The translations under genes and the position numbers were made by a program. Source: Stentor coeruleus (lineage: Eukaryota > Ciliophora > Heterotrichea > Heterotrichida > Stentoridae). Taken from it: a stretch of 55,114 nt of DNA. Of the stretch, positions 9,479 to 18,813 are shown piece by piece. Under the pieces are notes generated by a model. The model was not told the origin of the DNA. It saw only the letters and a list, made by a program, of their open reading frames with translations, and did no database searches. Location: contig MPUH01000427.1 in assembly GCA_001970955.1 (NCBI GenBank), forward strand, positions 1-55,114. Direction: 5' to 3'. Position 1 is the stretch's first letter. Every line of letters starts with the position of its first letter.

Positions 9479-11337
9479 TTAAGATTCGAAATCTTTCTCA
9501 GCTTGTTTAGGTGCAGTTAGCATATTTGATAAAATTTCTTTCGTATACTTAAGCCTCTTAGTCATTTCCTGATTAGTACTTTCAAGGGCATTACTAAGTG
9601 GATAAGTATTTCTTTCACCTTTTTTATTAACGTAAGTGACCATTCTAGTTTCTGACGATAATATTATTTCAGTATGATCTTGGAAATTTACTTGAACTAT
9701 TTTATTAGAAAGTCTGAACATTATTGCGTGACGAGTTTTCATCCATTTTTTCACGTAAATATTCCCAAATTCAGCCTCGTCTTGCCTTTCTTCACCGGTT
9801 TCTTGCTTAACATCACCTTCAAGATAACTACGGAAATGCTGTAGAAGTGTAACTTTCTTTTGTAGTTCTTTTGGATATTCGGTAAGAAGATGCTCAGATA
9901 CTACATCTTGGCGGTCTGGTCCTTTGCGCTCTAGATATTTAAATTTGTCTCCAGTTGGGTTTAGAAGGATTTTGGTTGAGTCATTAAAGAATACGCCAGT
10001 AGATCCATTGGATAACAAATAACCAAGACCATATTTGCTAGAATAGTCAACCCATTTTTTCACCCAAATTTCATTTGAAGGGCTTCCACTAATAGATTTT
10101 GTTGGCATTTTATTGCTATCATCTTTCTGCCTTGGCACCCTTTCAGTATTCACAAGTTCATTTTTAGAGTTCCTACCGCTTCCTTTAGGTAATGATGGAG
10201 TTGTTTCAGTTAATCTTAAATTAGCTGCTGATTGAGCTTGAGGAAGAAACTGTCTCATATAAGAAGCTGAAGGTGGGCAAGCCAAAGTTGAAGGCGGAAG
10301 TAGTTTAGGAATGCTGTTTCCTTGATGGAAAAACTCATGATTTGAAATTTCAGTAAGTGTAGGTCTTTTAGATGGATCTGTAACTAAAATACGAGTGATT
10401 AAATTTTTGCTAGGTTCAGACAATGAAATATTCTCTGGAAACGAATAAGAGTTCATACGAATCCTCCTATACGTTGTCTTAACATCCGAAGTTTCAAATG
10501 GTGGCTTACCAACTAAAAGCGTATAAGCCACAACTCCTAAACTCCAAATATCCACTTCATATGAATGGCCCATTTTTCCATCAAGGACTTCAGGGGCAAT
10601 ATAATTAGGTGTTCCACATATCGTCCTTTTCTTTTCCCCATCAAACTCTAATTTAGTTGCAAGGCCGAAATCTCCAATTTTTATTTCCATTTTGTCTGAT
10701 AGGAAAAAATTCCCCAGTTTTAAATCTCTATGGATTACTTTATGAGCATGTAAATAGTTTAAAGCTGAAATGATCTGTTGCATATAACATTGTACTTCAA
10801 GCTCTTGAAGCCTTTTTCTACGTCTAAGTAACTCATTCATTGTCTGATTAGTACAAAGTTCTAGTAAGATATAAACATTTTCTTGGTCTTCAAAGAAATG
10901 CTCAAAGCCAACTATGTTTGGATNTTTTCTTGGTCTTCAAAGAAATGCTCAAAGCCAACTATGTTTGGATGGTGGAGTGATCTGTGAATTTTTATTTCGG
11001 TCATGAGTTTTTGCTTTGCTCGACTTTTTGTTAAAGAAGCCTTTGGGACTATTTTGGATGCTGTCAACTTCCGNTGGTGGAGTGATCTGTGAATTTTTAT
11101 TTCGGTCATGAGTTTTTGCTTTGCTCGACTTTTTGTTAGAGAAGCCTTTGGGACTATTTTGGATGCTGTCAACTTCCTAGTCTCGGTACTGCAAAACTCG
11201 TAACACCGGGCAAACCCACCTTTACCTAGAAAACGGCCCTTTGAGTACTGCCGTACTGCTATCTCTCCATTGACTCTAACAATTTTCTCTTCGATTATAG
11301 CTGGCTGATCGGGGTCTTCTGCTTTTCGACTAGTCAT
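9479..11337 (-). CDS. PLK1: Polo-like kinase, reading frame broken by two assembly joins
   Basis: A Ser/Thr kinase of the Polo family, expected to act in mitosis and at basal bodies. The P-loop GKGGFARCY lies at residues 38-46, the catalytic loop is HRDLKLGN, then DFGLA, and the activation segment has TICGTPNYIAPEVL with the Thr that upstream kinases phosphorylate. Two C-terminal polo boxes follow: the first has WVKKWVDYSSKYGLGY with the pincer Trp, the second QVNFQDHTEIIL with the pincer His. Two N positions split the frame: at 10924 a 46-bp duplication (shift of 47, frameshifting) and at 11074 a 103-bp duplication (shift of 105, in frame). Removing both leaves 1707 nt, or 568 residues, in one frame, a normal PLK1 length. 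The Lys of the His/Lys pincer is Glu here. Confidence 0.93.
10878..10970. repeat. 46-bp duplication flanking N at 10924 (assembly join)
   Basis: Positions 10878-10923 and 10925-10970 are identical. The 47-nt offset destroys the reading frame of the Polo kinase between its P-loop lobe and the rest of the catalytic domain. Collapsing the copies restores the family sequence through the hinge, so this is an artefact. Confidence 0.85.
10970..11177. repeat. 103-bp duplication flanking N at 11074 (assembly join)
   Basis: Copies at 10970-11072 and 11075-11177, offset 105, differ at one base (11034 a versus 11139 g). In the kinase frame this changes a Leu codon from TTA to CTA, a silent change. The silent difference suggests two haplotypes or alleles rather than read errors. 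Confidence 0.8.
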
Positions 11338-12317
11338 CTTTTAAATTATATGGTAATCAAGACATTTGAATGGTAGTAATTATTAAATTGCTCAAGAAGC
11401 TTTAAGATTTCTATAATTTAAGAGAGCTTAGTAAGTAAAATAAAGTATCATATCATTTTTAAAGCTAAAGAAGTTCTTAATTTACAAAACTTCAAAGCAG
11501 AAATGTATGTGAAAATAAAAATCAGTTATCTTAAGTATAAGCAATATCTAGCTAATAATAATGAAAAAAAAAATTTATGAATAATTATTCTTTTTAAAAA
11601 ACCATAAGAATATAAATCTAATAGATTCTTATAAAATTTAACGCGGAAACAATAAAGAATCTATAAATTTATTATGAAAAATTAGCAGAACAGGAATGGC
11701 AATAATCTTTAATCCAATTAAAAAAATGTGAATCCATGAAGGTTTTTAGTTAGTTTTCAGTAATTTCTTTAACAAAATTTAATAATAAAATCCTTAGGTT
11801 TTTAGTAACTGATTTTTGGTATAACAGAAAATTATTATTAGAGATAATATAAAGTTTAGATGATTATAATTATATACTGATAAATAGCAGGCTAATATTG
11901 ATATCATTTTTCCTAGAGTTATAATAATTAAATAAGAAACTTAGGTTTAATATACATATATTATATGGTGAAAGTTTATAAGACCGATAGTCGACGAAGC
12001 TTCTCAGTTTTAGTGATTAATCTAATCCTTGAGTTCATTGCAACCAATGCCATATTCTGGTATCCATACTCAAGGTTTCAAGACAATTAATCCAAGGCCC
12101 GAAAGAATCTGAGTAAATACTCAGAAATCTTGGCAGCCTCTACCCAAAAATGTTGCTATTGTGAACCAGGTAGAAAAATAGTGATAAAGGCATTTGGCTA
12201 TTCCAAATTTTTCTGGTAGAAAGCAATTAAACCAAAAATCAGAGAATGCAGTAAATCATTCTTAATCTAAAAAAAAACTAGCATAATTACTTATAAAAAG
12301 TCAATAAGATTATATCA
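11338..12317. other. 980-bp intergenic region, mostly AT-rich
   Basis: 5' flank of the Polo kinase on the left and 3' flank of the next minus gene on the right. The left part is featureless AT-rich sequence. A more GC-rich block with several hairpins occurs at about 11981-12246 and is listed separately. Confidence 0.45.
11981..12246. ncRNA. Candidate structured RNA or decayed coding block
   Basis: This block is clearly richer in G+C than the DNA around it and holds four nested or consecutive perfect stems: 12027-12034 with 12068-12075 (CCTTGAGT/ACTCAAGG), 12109-12114 with 12119-12124 (CTGAGT/ACTCAG), 12140-12144 with 12169-12173, and 12193-12197 with 12203-12207. No known RNA family was recognised: no snRNA, SRP or RNase P signature. 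A coding remnant is the alternative, because the + strand reads fairly well between stops from about 12030 to 12178. Strand and ends are uncertain. Confidence 0.3.
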
Positions 12318-13658
12318 TTATCGAGTTATCAATCGACGATTTGCATATCTCTCTTCCAAAAAAGCTGTAATATCATTCATACCAAAAACCCTGGCCAAAG
12401 ATTTCTGCGAACTAACCTGAATAGCAGTACTAATTCTTGGTAGCGAACTATTTTTAAAACACGTAAAACCTTTAGTACTTTTTGCAGTTGAAACCCTATC
12501 TCCAATACTCATATTAGTTAAATCTCTTCTTTTATTAGTCTTACTAGGATCCAAAGGAAGCATTCTAAAATTTTCATTACTTTGAGGTCTTGGCATAGCT
12601 CCACTATTTTTACATTCACTAGCATATTCTAAAAAGCATACATCGCATACAAGTGTTTGTTTACTTAAAAACAAAGGATTATGTTTAAGTTTTTCATATT
12701 CAGCTTGATTCATTTGTGTATGTATCCTTTGAATCAAATCAGGCATTTCTGAGTTTCTATTTACTGACAATATCATTCTATATGAAATTTCACACATTTT
12801 ATCAGCTTCCATTGGTTGAGAACAATTGCGACAAAGAACTGTTTTCTGTAAAGCCATAGCGCTTTGTGGGGTTAAAGAAAACTTTTTTGTATTTACTGTT
12901 TCAGGTAGATGGATATCTGAATTAATTACTATAGGTTCTGATATCATATCATTAGAACGTCTTATAGAACATGATCGTATTAGCCATAAAGTATCGTTTT
13001 TTGATTGTTTGAAATGTAAAACCATCCTATTTATCGGCATTCTTCCTAATGATACTCTGTTTATATGTTCAACAAGTTTATTTATTATAGTCTGCATATA
13101 TGATTTCAATTCTTTACTACAAATTTGTCTACTTGTGCTATGAAATTCTTCTCCTTCAAAAGTTACAGCACGTTCATAGATATCATATCGCACATCATAA
13201 AGGTCTTTTAAATTTTCTCTTAATTCAAATAAACATACTTGAGGCGTCCAGATCATTTGAATTAAAGTGTTTTTTTCACCTTTAGGGTCGATGAATTTCT
13301 GTAAAATCCCTTCTTCAGCTTTTTTTCTATAGTGCAAGAAATGCTTAAAATCATCAGTATTTAAAAACTCTACTATACGAGTTTTAGCTTCTATATATAA
13401 ATACCAGGCTACAATGCCTGATCGGGAAACGTTTTTTAAAAATGATTTTTCAATGTGTTGGATTTTTAGCTTGTCTTTTGCTCGTTTTTTTATCGACCCA
13501 TCTAATGATGTGAAATACCAAGATCGTGGCTGTTGGTATTTGTATATTATAGTATCAGGTATAGAAAATCCTCTGACTCCTGTATCTTGAGGAGTTTTTG
13601 TCCAAATGTATTGATATATTATGTCTAAAAGTCCATCACCGTCGAAACTTATTGCCAT
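12318..13658 (-). CDS. Conserved-looking hypothetical protein with two Cys-pair motifs
   Basis: 446 residues, not recognised. The N-terminal 230 residues look like a globular mixed alpha/beta domain (for example RPRSWYFTSL-like segments and MVLHFKQSKNDTLWLIRSCS). A possible zinc site follows: CRNCSQPM at about 276 and CDVCFLEYASEC at about 339. The C-terminal 90 residues are basic and low in structure (KTNKRRDLTNMS). No signal peptide or membrane segment is seen. It lies 74 bp downstream of the next minus gene. Function is unknown; the paired cysteines suggest a structural metal site. Confidence 0.7.
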   Translation of the reverse strand: MAISFDGDGLLDIIYQYIWTKTPQDTGVRGFSIPDTIIYKYQQPRSWYFTSLDGSIKKRAKDKLKIQHIEKSFLKNVSRSGIVAWYLYIEAKTRIVEFLNTDDFKHFLHYRKKAEEGILQKFIDPKGEKNTLIQMIWTPQVCLFELRENLKDLYDVRYDIYERAVTFEGEEFHSTSRQICSKELKSYMQTIINKLVEHINRVSLGRMPINRMVLHFKQSKNDTLWLIRSCSIRRSNDMISEPIVINSDIHLPETVNTKKFSLTPQSAMALQKTVLCRNCSQPMEADKMCEISYRMILSVNRNSEMPDLIQRIHTQMNQAEYEKLKHNPLFLSKQTLVCDVCFLEYASECKNSGAMPRPQSNENFRMLPLDPSKTNKRRDLTNMSIGDRVSTAKSTKGFTCFKNSSLPRISTAIQVSSQKSLARVFGMNDITAFLEERYANRRLITR

Positions 13659-13732
13659 TTATTAGTGCTTTTATACTTTCTAATTAGTTTATGCTTCTAG
13701 TTTAATTTTTTTAATTCAATATTGGCGAGTCC

Positions 13733-14320
13733 TTAGTTTCTTTTAAAGAAGTTTAAAAAACCTAATCGACTAGTCTCTGGTTTTGGTAGAGTTTTATGGC
13801 TTGATATCACTGGAGGAGGCATTGAGTATATTTTAGAGACGTTTTGTTTGCTAGCCGCAGCTCCGGTAGGAGGTCGATTTTTCTTTATCTTCTCTAGTTC
13901 CCTTTGTACAGCATCAAGTTTTTTGTTTAGCACAGAAAGCGTAGTCTCTTGGCCTTGATATTTTTCTTGAGTATCAGCCAACAGTTCTTTACAACTATTG
14001 CTTTTTCTCTGCTCCTCTAAAAGTTTCTGTTCCGTAAAATCATTATATGTTTTTAATTCCTGAAGCTTAGCTGGATCATTAAGCTGATTAGTTGACATAA
14101 ACTTCTTTTCAATAGCCCTATCTCTCTCATAAGTAATATTTCTAATACTTTCTTCAAGTTCTTTTTTTTCAGAAGTAAGAGCCTTTCTTTCAGCTTCTTG
14201 GATTTCCAAGCTTTCTTTAGCAGTTTTTAGATGAATTTTGATTTTTAGAAACTCTTGTATCAATTTTGACCTGATTTTCAATTACCTATAATTTGAGTCA
14301 AACTCTTCCTGTGCAGACAT
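13733..14320 (-). CDS. Small coiled-coil protein, two exons with a 15-nt intron
   Basis: Exon 1 is 14286-14320 (ATG at 14318-14320, MSAQEEFDSNY then a split Arg codon) and exon 2 is 13733-14270. The intron GTAATTGAAAATCAG at 14271-14285 must be removed for the ATG to join the long frame; if kept it gives TAA at once. The spliced product is 190 residues, mostly coiled coil to about residue 140, then a basic Pro-rich tail ending LGFLNFFKRN. Its start is 32 bp from the start of the divergent gene at 14353. The function is unknown; a cytoskeletal role is only a guess. Confidence 0.75.
14271..14285 (-). other. 15-nt intron
   Basis: Sense sequence GTAATTGAAAATCAG. GT...AG borders and exactly 15 nt, as in Stentor. 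Retention gives an in-frame TAA (AGG TAA). Confidence 0.85.
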
Positions 14321-14352
14321 ATTATATTCATATAAATTCAAATTACAGTTAA
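14321..14352. promoter_or_regulatory. 32-bp bidirectional promoter gap
   Basis: Only 32 bp lie between the start codons of the divergent genes at 14320 (-) and 14353 (+). All core promoter and 5' UTR for both must fit here or overlap the neighbouring coding sequence. The sequence is AT-rich with a TATATT-like patch. Confidence 0.6.
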
Positions 14353-15045
14353 ATGTCTGAAGAAATAGTCGATCACTCAAAATTCACTGAAGCCAAGTCT
14401 CTACGCAAACAAGCTGAAGAAGACGCTAAGTTACTAGCAAACCGAATAGCTTTGCTTAAAGCTGAAGAGGCCAAGGCTCTTAAAAAGATAGAAGAGACTC
14501 GGAAGAAGGCTATGGAAATCCTCCAATCCCGCCAAAGGCTCCAAGAAGAACAAAAACGTAAAGAAGAGCTTAGATTAGCAAAAGAACAAGAAGAACAACT
14601 AAAACTTCAAGAACTCAAAAATCAAAAGTATACCGAACGACAAAACAAAGAACAGAAAAAACAAGACTTTAAAGCTAAGGTTTACACTGATGCACAGAAT
14701 ATTAAACAGTTACAACTTGAGAATCTTGAAATTATTGAACAAAAACGTCTTGAAGAAATTCAATCGAAAATAGCGGCTAAACAAGAAATTCAAAGACAAA
14801 AGTCAAGGGCAGAAGAAAGAAGAAAAAGAATGGAACTGGAAAAAAAAGCACAGATGAAAATGGAACTTGAAAGGAAAATTGAAGAAGAAAACCGTATTCG
14901 AAGAGAAAAGGAAGAAATGGTAGCTAGAATGGAACAGGAGGAACTTGAGCTTATTCAAAGGTTGCAGAATACCCAACTTCTTCAACAGTCGGTATTTGAA
15001 GATTTGGAAGCTGCTATGGGGGTTACTGAGCTTCGAGATTCTTAA
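14353..15045 (+). CDS. Highly charged coiled-coil protein
   Basis: 230 residues, almost entirely a continuous charged helix rich in Glu, Lys, Arg and Gln from about residue 12 to 210 (repeats such as EEQKRKEELRLAKEQEE and ERRKRMELEKKAQ). The C-terminus is short and acidic (LEAAMGVTELRDS). This composition is common in ciliate cortical and basal-body proteins, but no family was identified. Divergent from the small coiled-coil gene at 13733-14320, with which it shares a 32-bp promoter gap, so the two may be co-expressed. Stop TAA. Confidence 0.75.
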   Translation: MSEEIVDHSKFTEAKSLRKQAEEDAKLLANRIALLKAEEAKALKKIEETRKKAMEILQSRQRLQEEQKRKEELRLAKEQEEQLKLQELKNQKYTERQNKEQKKQDFKAKVYTDAQNIKQLQLENLEIIEQKRLEEIQSKIAAKQEIQRQKSRAEERRKRMELEKKAQMKMELERKIEEENRIRREKEEMVARMEQEELELIQRLQNTQLLQQSVFEDLEAAMGVTELRDS

Positions 15046-15596
15046 ATAGACTTTTAAATTATTCAATTTAGATAGAAGTTCGAGAATATAAAGATGATTA
15101 AGTATTAAATTTATACATTTTTTGAATATGAAGCTTTTCAATCATAAATAGGAGGTTGTATGATTTTTTGCAATTTGAGGGATGAATTTAGATAGTGTAT
15201 ATTAGTTGTGAAATTTATATTTTTATGATAGGATATATGATAGAAAATAAAAAAAGATATGCTGAATTATTAAAGTTTTTTATATATGCACTATAATAAA
15301 TTATGAAGATTTTTATTGTGCTTTTTGATTTTTTATAAGTTTTTGTGTGTATTAATATATTGGATTGAATTGGTTATATTATTTATTAATCATCTTATAA
15401 ACTACGCCAAAAGAGATTAAGTATGTGTTTGCAAATATAGGAGTTAGTGATAGTAGTATATACATTTTTCGAAGTGAACTCACTTTGCACGATTTTTTTA
15501 TTATGTGAAATTATGGTTAACCAAATTTATATGAGAAAAAAAGATAAAATAACGCTATAAAGATATTGATGCTATTTACTGGTCTTGAAATAACCT
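15046..15596. other. Intergenic, 3' flank of the coiled-coil gene
   Basis: 551 bp. C-poor and G/T-rich on + as expected for the 3' side of a plus-strand gene. No gene, RNA or repeat is recognised. Confidence 0.45.
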
Positions 15597-15776
15597 GTGC
15601 TCACTCAAGTACTTGCAAACTTAACTCTTATCCGTTTTGTCAATCAACGCTTAGATCAAGCTAATTTCGCTCCATTAGTTACCCAAGTTTCAGCACTTGC
15701 CACTGATTATCAGAACCTCTCAGGAAAAGTGGAGAAAGAAAAACCTTATCTTAATTTTTATACACACATATACTTT
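15597..15776 (+). pseudogene. Truncated coding fragment upstream of VAMP7
   Basis: An open stretch without an ATG start (the frame opens after TAA at about 15591) reads as plausible protein, for example LTLIRFVNQRLDQANFAPLV and DYQNLSGKVEKEKPYL. It then runs into the first copy of a 35-bp direct repeat at 15742-15776 whose second copy is in the VAMP7 upstream region. After the repeat the reading becomes AT-driven. This fits a gene fragment left by a rearrangement through the repeat. The family is not recognised, and chance openness is not excluded. Confidence 0.35.
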
Positions 15777-15914
15777 GATTTTATGATGGTCTTTCTAAAG
15801 AAACCCCTTCTTGAAGTTCCGTATTTATTGAAAACTTTTTTTTCTAAATAGTGTTCTTATGTAAAAATTCTTTATCTATAACCTTATCTTAATTTTTATA
15901 CACACATATACTTT
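15742..15914. repeat. 35-bp perfect direct repeat, 138 bp apart
   Basis: Positions 15742-15776 and 15880-15914 are identical, both containing CTTATCTTAATTTTTATAC. The second copy ends about 40 bp before the VAMP7 ATG; the first ends the coding fragment at 15597. Confidence 0.85.
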
Positions 15915-15953
15915 CTCAATTCAAGTTAATCTATACATAAGCGAAATATATAA

Positions 15954-16649
15954 ATGGCATCAATTATCTATTCAGTCATCGCTTCCGATTCCAATCCAAC
16001 ACCATTAGCTGAAGCTTCTCTTGCAGAAGGAAATTTTGGCATGTTAGCCTTAAAGCTCCTAACAAAAATCAAGAAAAATTCTTCAGCATCTTACGTCTAT
16101 GAAAACAAGTACATATTTCATTACAACAACGAAAATGATGTAACTTTTCTTTGCATGACAGATGCAGCTTTCCACAATCGTACAGCCTATGCTTATCTCT
16201 TTGACATAAAAGACAAATTCTTCGAAAAATTTGGAACTAATGTGAAAAACCTTGGTGGATACGGCGCTAATCGAGAATTCATGGATCTCATGAAAGCCAA
16301 AATGAATTTCTATAATAGTGATCAAGGCGGTACAGATAAGTTGAAGACAGTCAGAGAGAATATTGAAAAAACTAAAGATATCATGATTGAGAATATAGAT
16401 AAAGTTTTAGCAAGAGGCGAAAAAATTGAGCTTTTGGTAAATAAAACCCAACAACTTAGTGACAGTTCAGTTAGTATGCGAAAAACTGTAAAAGAAATTT
16501 AGGCAACAAAAGTAAAAAGAGTCATGTGGTGGAAGAACACTAAGCTAACAGTAATATTGGTTTTGATTATTATCGTAATTGTTATTCAGGCGATATTAAT
16601 TATTATCATTATGTTTTCTTGTGGTGGACCAAGCTTTAGTAAATGCTAG
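15954..16649 (+). CDS. VAMP7: VAMP7-like longin R-SNARE, two exons
   Basis: Exon 1 is 15954-16487 and exon 2 is 16503-16649, joined by removal of the 15-nt intron GTAAAAGAAATTTAG. The 226-residue product has an N-terminal longin domain (residues 1-120), an R-SNARE motif with the zero-layer Arg in KVLARGEKIELLV, and a C-terminal anchor encoded wholly by exon 2 (MWWKN, then about 24 hydrophobic residues, then SCGGPSFSKC). Human VAMP7 has the matching AQRGERLELLIDKT, MKNLKL and CGG segments. It would drive fusion at late endosomes, lysosomes or the cell surface. Without splicing the protein would lack its membrane anchor. Stop TAG. Confidence 0.92.
16488..16502 (+). other. 15-nt intron in VAMP7
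   Basis: GTAAAAGAAATTTAG, phase 0. Retention gives an in-frame TAG just before the membrane anchor. Removal joins MRKT to ATKVKRVMWW, matching the family. Confidence 0.92.
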
Positions 16650-16771
16650 GTGATTAAAGCTAATTAGATATTTTATTTCTGGAGTTTTATGTATAAAAAA
16701 CTAAATAGTTGGCATATTAAAATGGTAAGCAACCATAACACAAGTTTCTATTATAACTTAGCTTAGTTAAA

Positions 16772-17194
16772 TTAAAAAAGACCTCTACTTTCAAGGTCCA
16801 CAAAGATTGGAGCCTTGTGTAAATCTTCAGAACCTTTCCTAGAGGCTTTATTACTGGGATTAGGCGAACTCTCAGCTGTTTCTGGAGAGATTTCGCGGTG
16901 GCTATATTGGCATCTACTACCATTCAAGCAATACCCTAATTCAAAAAAATTCTTACATTTCACTTGCTTTAGAGTAGATAAATGGTTTTTGTCTCTTAGC
17001 TCTTCAAGACTATGTGCAAAGAAACATTTATCTCCGTATTCACAGAATCCTGCTTCAAGATTCCTGCAAAATTCGGTCTTAAATTTAGCTTGTATATCTT
17101 GTTTGCTAACAAACTGATCTTTAGTATTCATTCTAAAGCTGAAATCATTTCTTTGAATATCTTTTCTTTGCATTTTGACACCAATATGGCTCAT
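16772..17194 (-). CDS. Tandem CCCH zinc-finger protein (TTP/TIS11-like)
   Basis: 140 residues with two CCCH fingers. The first, KTEFCRNLEAGFCEYGDKCFFAH, cited here as CRNLEAGFC-EYGDK-CFFAH, is C-x7-C-x5-C-x3-H; the second, CKNFFELGYC-LNGSR-CQYSH, is C-x8-C-x5-C-x3-H. The lead-in KTEFC resembles the YKTELC of TTP-family proteins, which bind AU-rich 3' UTRs and promote mRNA decay. The first finger is one residue shorter than the usual x8 spacing. The remainder is a Ser-rich tail. An RNA-binding role is well supported; targets are unknown. It ends 122 bp from the VAMP7 stop (convergent). Confidence 0.85.
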   Translation of the reverse strand: MSHIGVKMQRKDIQRNDFSFRMNTKDQFVSKQDIQAKFKTEFCRNLEAGFCEYGDKCFFAHSLEELRDKNHLSTLKQVKCKNFFELGYCLNGSRCQYSHREISPETAESSPNPSNKASRKGSEDLHKAPIFVDLESRGLF

Positions 17195-17973
17195 ATTAAT
17201 TATATTATACCAAATCTAATAACTAACGATGAGAGTTGTTTTCTGCCATTATCTAAATTAATTGGCATCCAAGTTTTTTTTTTGGGAAAAATGTATTTTT
17301 GAAAAGCTGATTTGTTTGGATTATTGATAAGATTGTGAAAGGATTATTAGGAGAAATATTAAGGGGAATATGTGAGGATTGAAATGCGATATTTTATTTG
17401 GTGATTTAGCATGATTTGATTTGAAAACTTTAGATTTTATTAGTATTGAATATTTTAGGCTGGTATAAGTGAAGTTTATATTAAAGAATTTATCAAATGC
17501 TAATTACTAATAGAAATTAAAGCTCAAATACTCATAATAATTGTATTTTAAGTCAAAGATTAGATAAGAGTATATGTGTAGGATTGGTTTAAAGCATCCA
17601 CCATGCACCTTAATTTTCTTTAAAAAATGTATTTAATCTAGGCTACAATTTTATGTTGTGATTTTTCTAAGTGCCCAATTCAGTATTTAAATCTTTTATT
17701 ACATAGAGTAACATAATTTTTATTATAATCCAAATCATGTAATTTATTAATTTCCTAATATTAGTATCTAAAAATTAATTCCACTTATAATATCTAATTC
17801 AAAACATAAAACCTAAATACTCTTTACAAACCTCTTAAAAAATCATTTATCATACATAATCTATATTAAAAAATCATAAAAATCATAAAACACACTATAA
17901 AAAATTCGCTAATTTTCCTTATAATCAACAAAATCAACAATATAAATTCACAATTTTAAATCCCGTTTCTTAA
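17195..17973. other. 779-bp intergenic region
   Basis: 5' flank of the CCCH gene (left, C-poor on +) and 3' flank of the next minus gene (right, from about 17800 almost free of G). No gene, RNA or repeat is recognised. Confidence 0.45.
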
Positions 17974-18780
17974 TTAATCAGTGCGATAATAATCTCTGAT
18001 TTTATTTTTTGAACCAATAACAGGAAAGCTAGGGACCACCTTAGGACTATGCCTCGTAAACTTTGGCTGTTGATAAGCAGGTAGACTCGCAAAATTAACA
18101 ACAAGTTTACTTAAGCTTTTAGTCACAGGAAACACATCATTCCGACTTATCACAGGGACAGATTCCGAAAATTTCAGCGACCTAGGTGAATTTTCCCCTC
18201 TTTTAAACTTAACCAACGGCTGATAAAGTTCACTATCTAATATTTTTTGTTCTTCAATCTGATAATTAATCTTTTCTTGTACTTCAAGATCCCTTCTATA
18301 CTCCTCAGAATGTTTAAAATGATTAGTTCGCTCATATAAAGCATTTTGACGCATAGAATTCAATTGCTTCAATCGACTTTTTATCTCTTTTTCTTTAGCA
18401 ATTGCTTCTTGAATCCGAGCTCTTTCTTTATCTTCAAGTTGTTTATCTATATTTCTATAATGCTCTTTGAATAAATGATTACTGATTTCTGGATTGAATA
18501 CTGAAGTGTTAACAATTTCTTTAGATTCACGAATACTATATTGAGGGATTTCTTGAGATGAACTAAGTTTGGTTTGAAGTTCTTGGATTTTGTTTTCTTG
18601 TCTTTCTAGGACTTTTTTTAATTCTTGGATATATGGTTCATTAAGAGGGTTTTTTGCGATTAAAATTTCCCCGGAAGGATTTCTTGCATGTTTTGGCTGA
18701 GGAATTTGACTGTAATAAGTTGGAGATTCAGAGTTTTTGGATAAATTATAGAACCTCTTTCCGGTTGTTAGAACTGACAT
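17974..18780 (-). CDS. Coiled-coil protein, unknown
   Basis: 268 residues from ATG at 18778-18780 (MSVLTTGKRFYNLSK). The frame stays open further upstream to 18936, but that stretch is antisense to the divergent gene and lacks coding character, so the inner ATG is chosen. Residues about 45-70 (IQELKKVLERQENKIQEL) and 110-190 (AKEKEIKSRLKQLNSM) are coiled coil. The C-terminal part is basic with Ser-Pro sites (GENSPRSLKF). No family is recognised. It shares a 33-bp promoter gap with the PH-domain gene. Confidence 0.7.
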   Translation of the reverse strand: MSVLTTGKRFYNLSKNSESPTYYSQIPQPKHARNPSGEILIAKNPLNEPYIQELKKVLERQENKIQELQTKLSSSQEIPQYSIRESKEIVNTSVFNPEISNHLFKEHYRNIDKQLEDKERARIQEAIAKEKEIKSRLKQLNSMRQNALYERTNHFKHSEEYRRDLEVQEKINYQIEEQKILDSELYQPLVKFKRGENSPRSLKFSESVPVISRNDVFPVTKSLSKLVVNFASLPAYQQPKFTRHSPKVVPSFPVIGSKNKIRDYYRTD

Positions 18781-18813
18781 TATTTTATATCCAAGGTTTA
18801 TTTTACAATTGAT
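18781..18813. promoter_or_regulatory. 33-bp bidirectional promoter gap
   Basis: 33 bp between the divergent start codons at 18780 (-) and 18814 (+), very AT-rich with a TTTTATAT patch. Nearly the same length as the gap at 14321-14352. Confidence 0.6.

Noticed and set aside
10840-10970. Programmed frameshift in the Polo kinase
   Set aside because: The break coincides with an N and an exact 46-bp duplication; collapsing it restores the frame.
13100-13285. Plus-strand frames inside minus-strand genes (also 1283-1477, 12826-13143, 38732-39019, 40173-40613 and others)
   Set aside because: They are antisense shadows of well-supported genes and have no protein-like composition.
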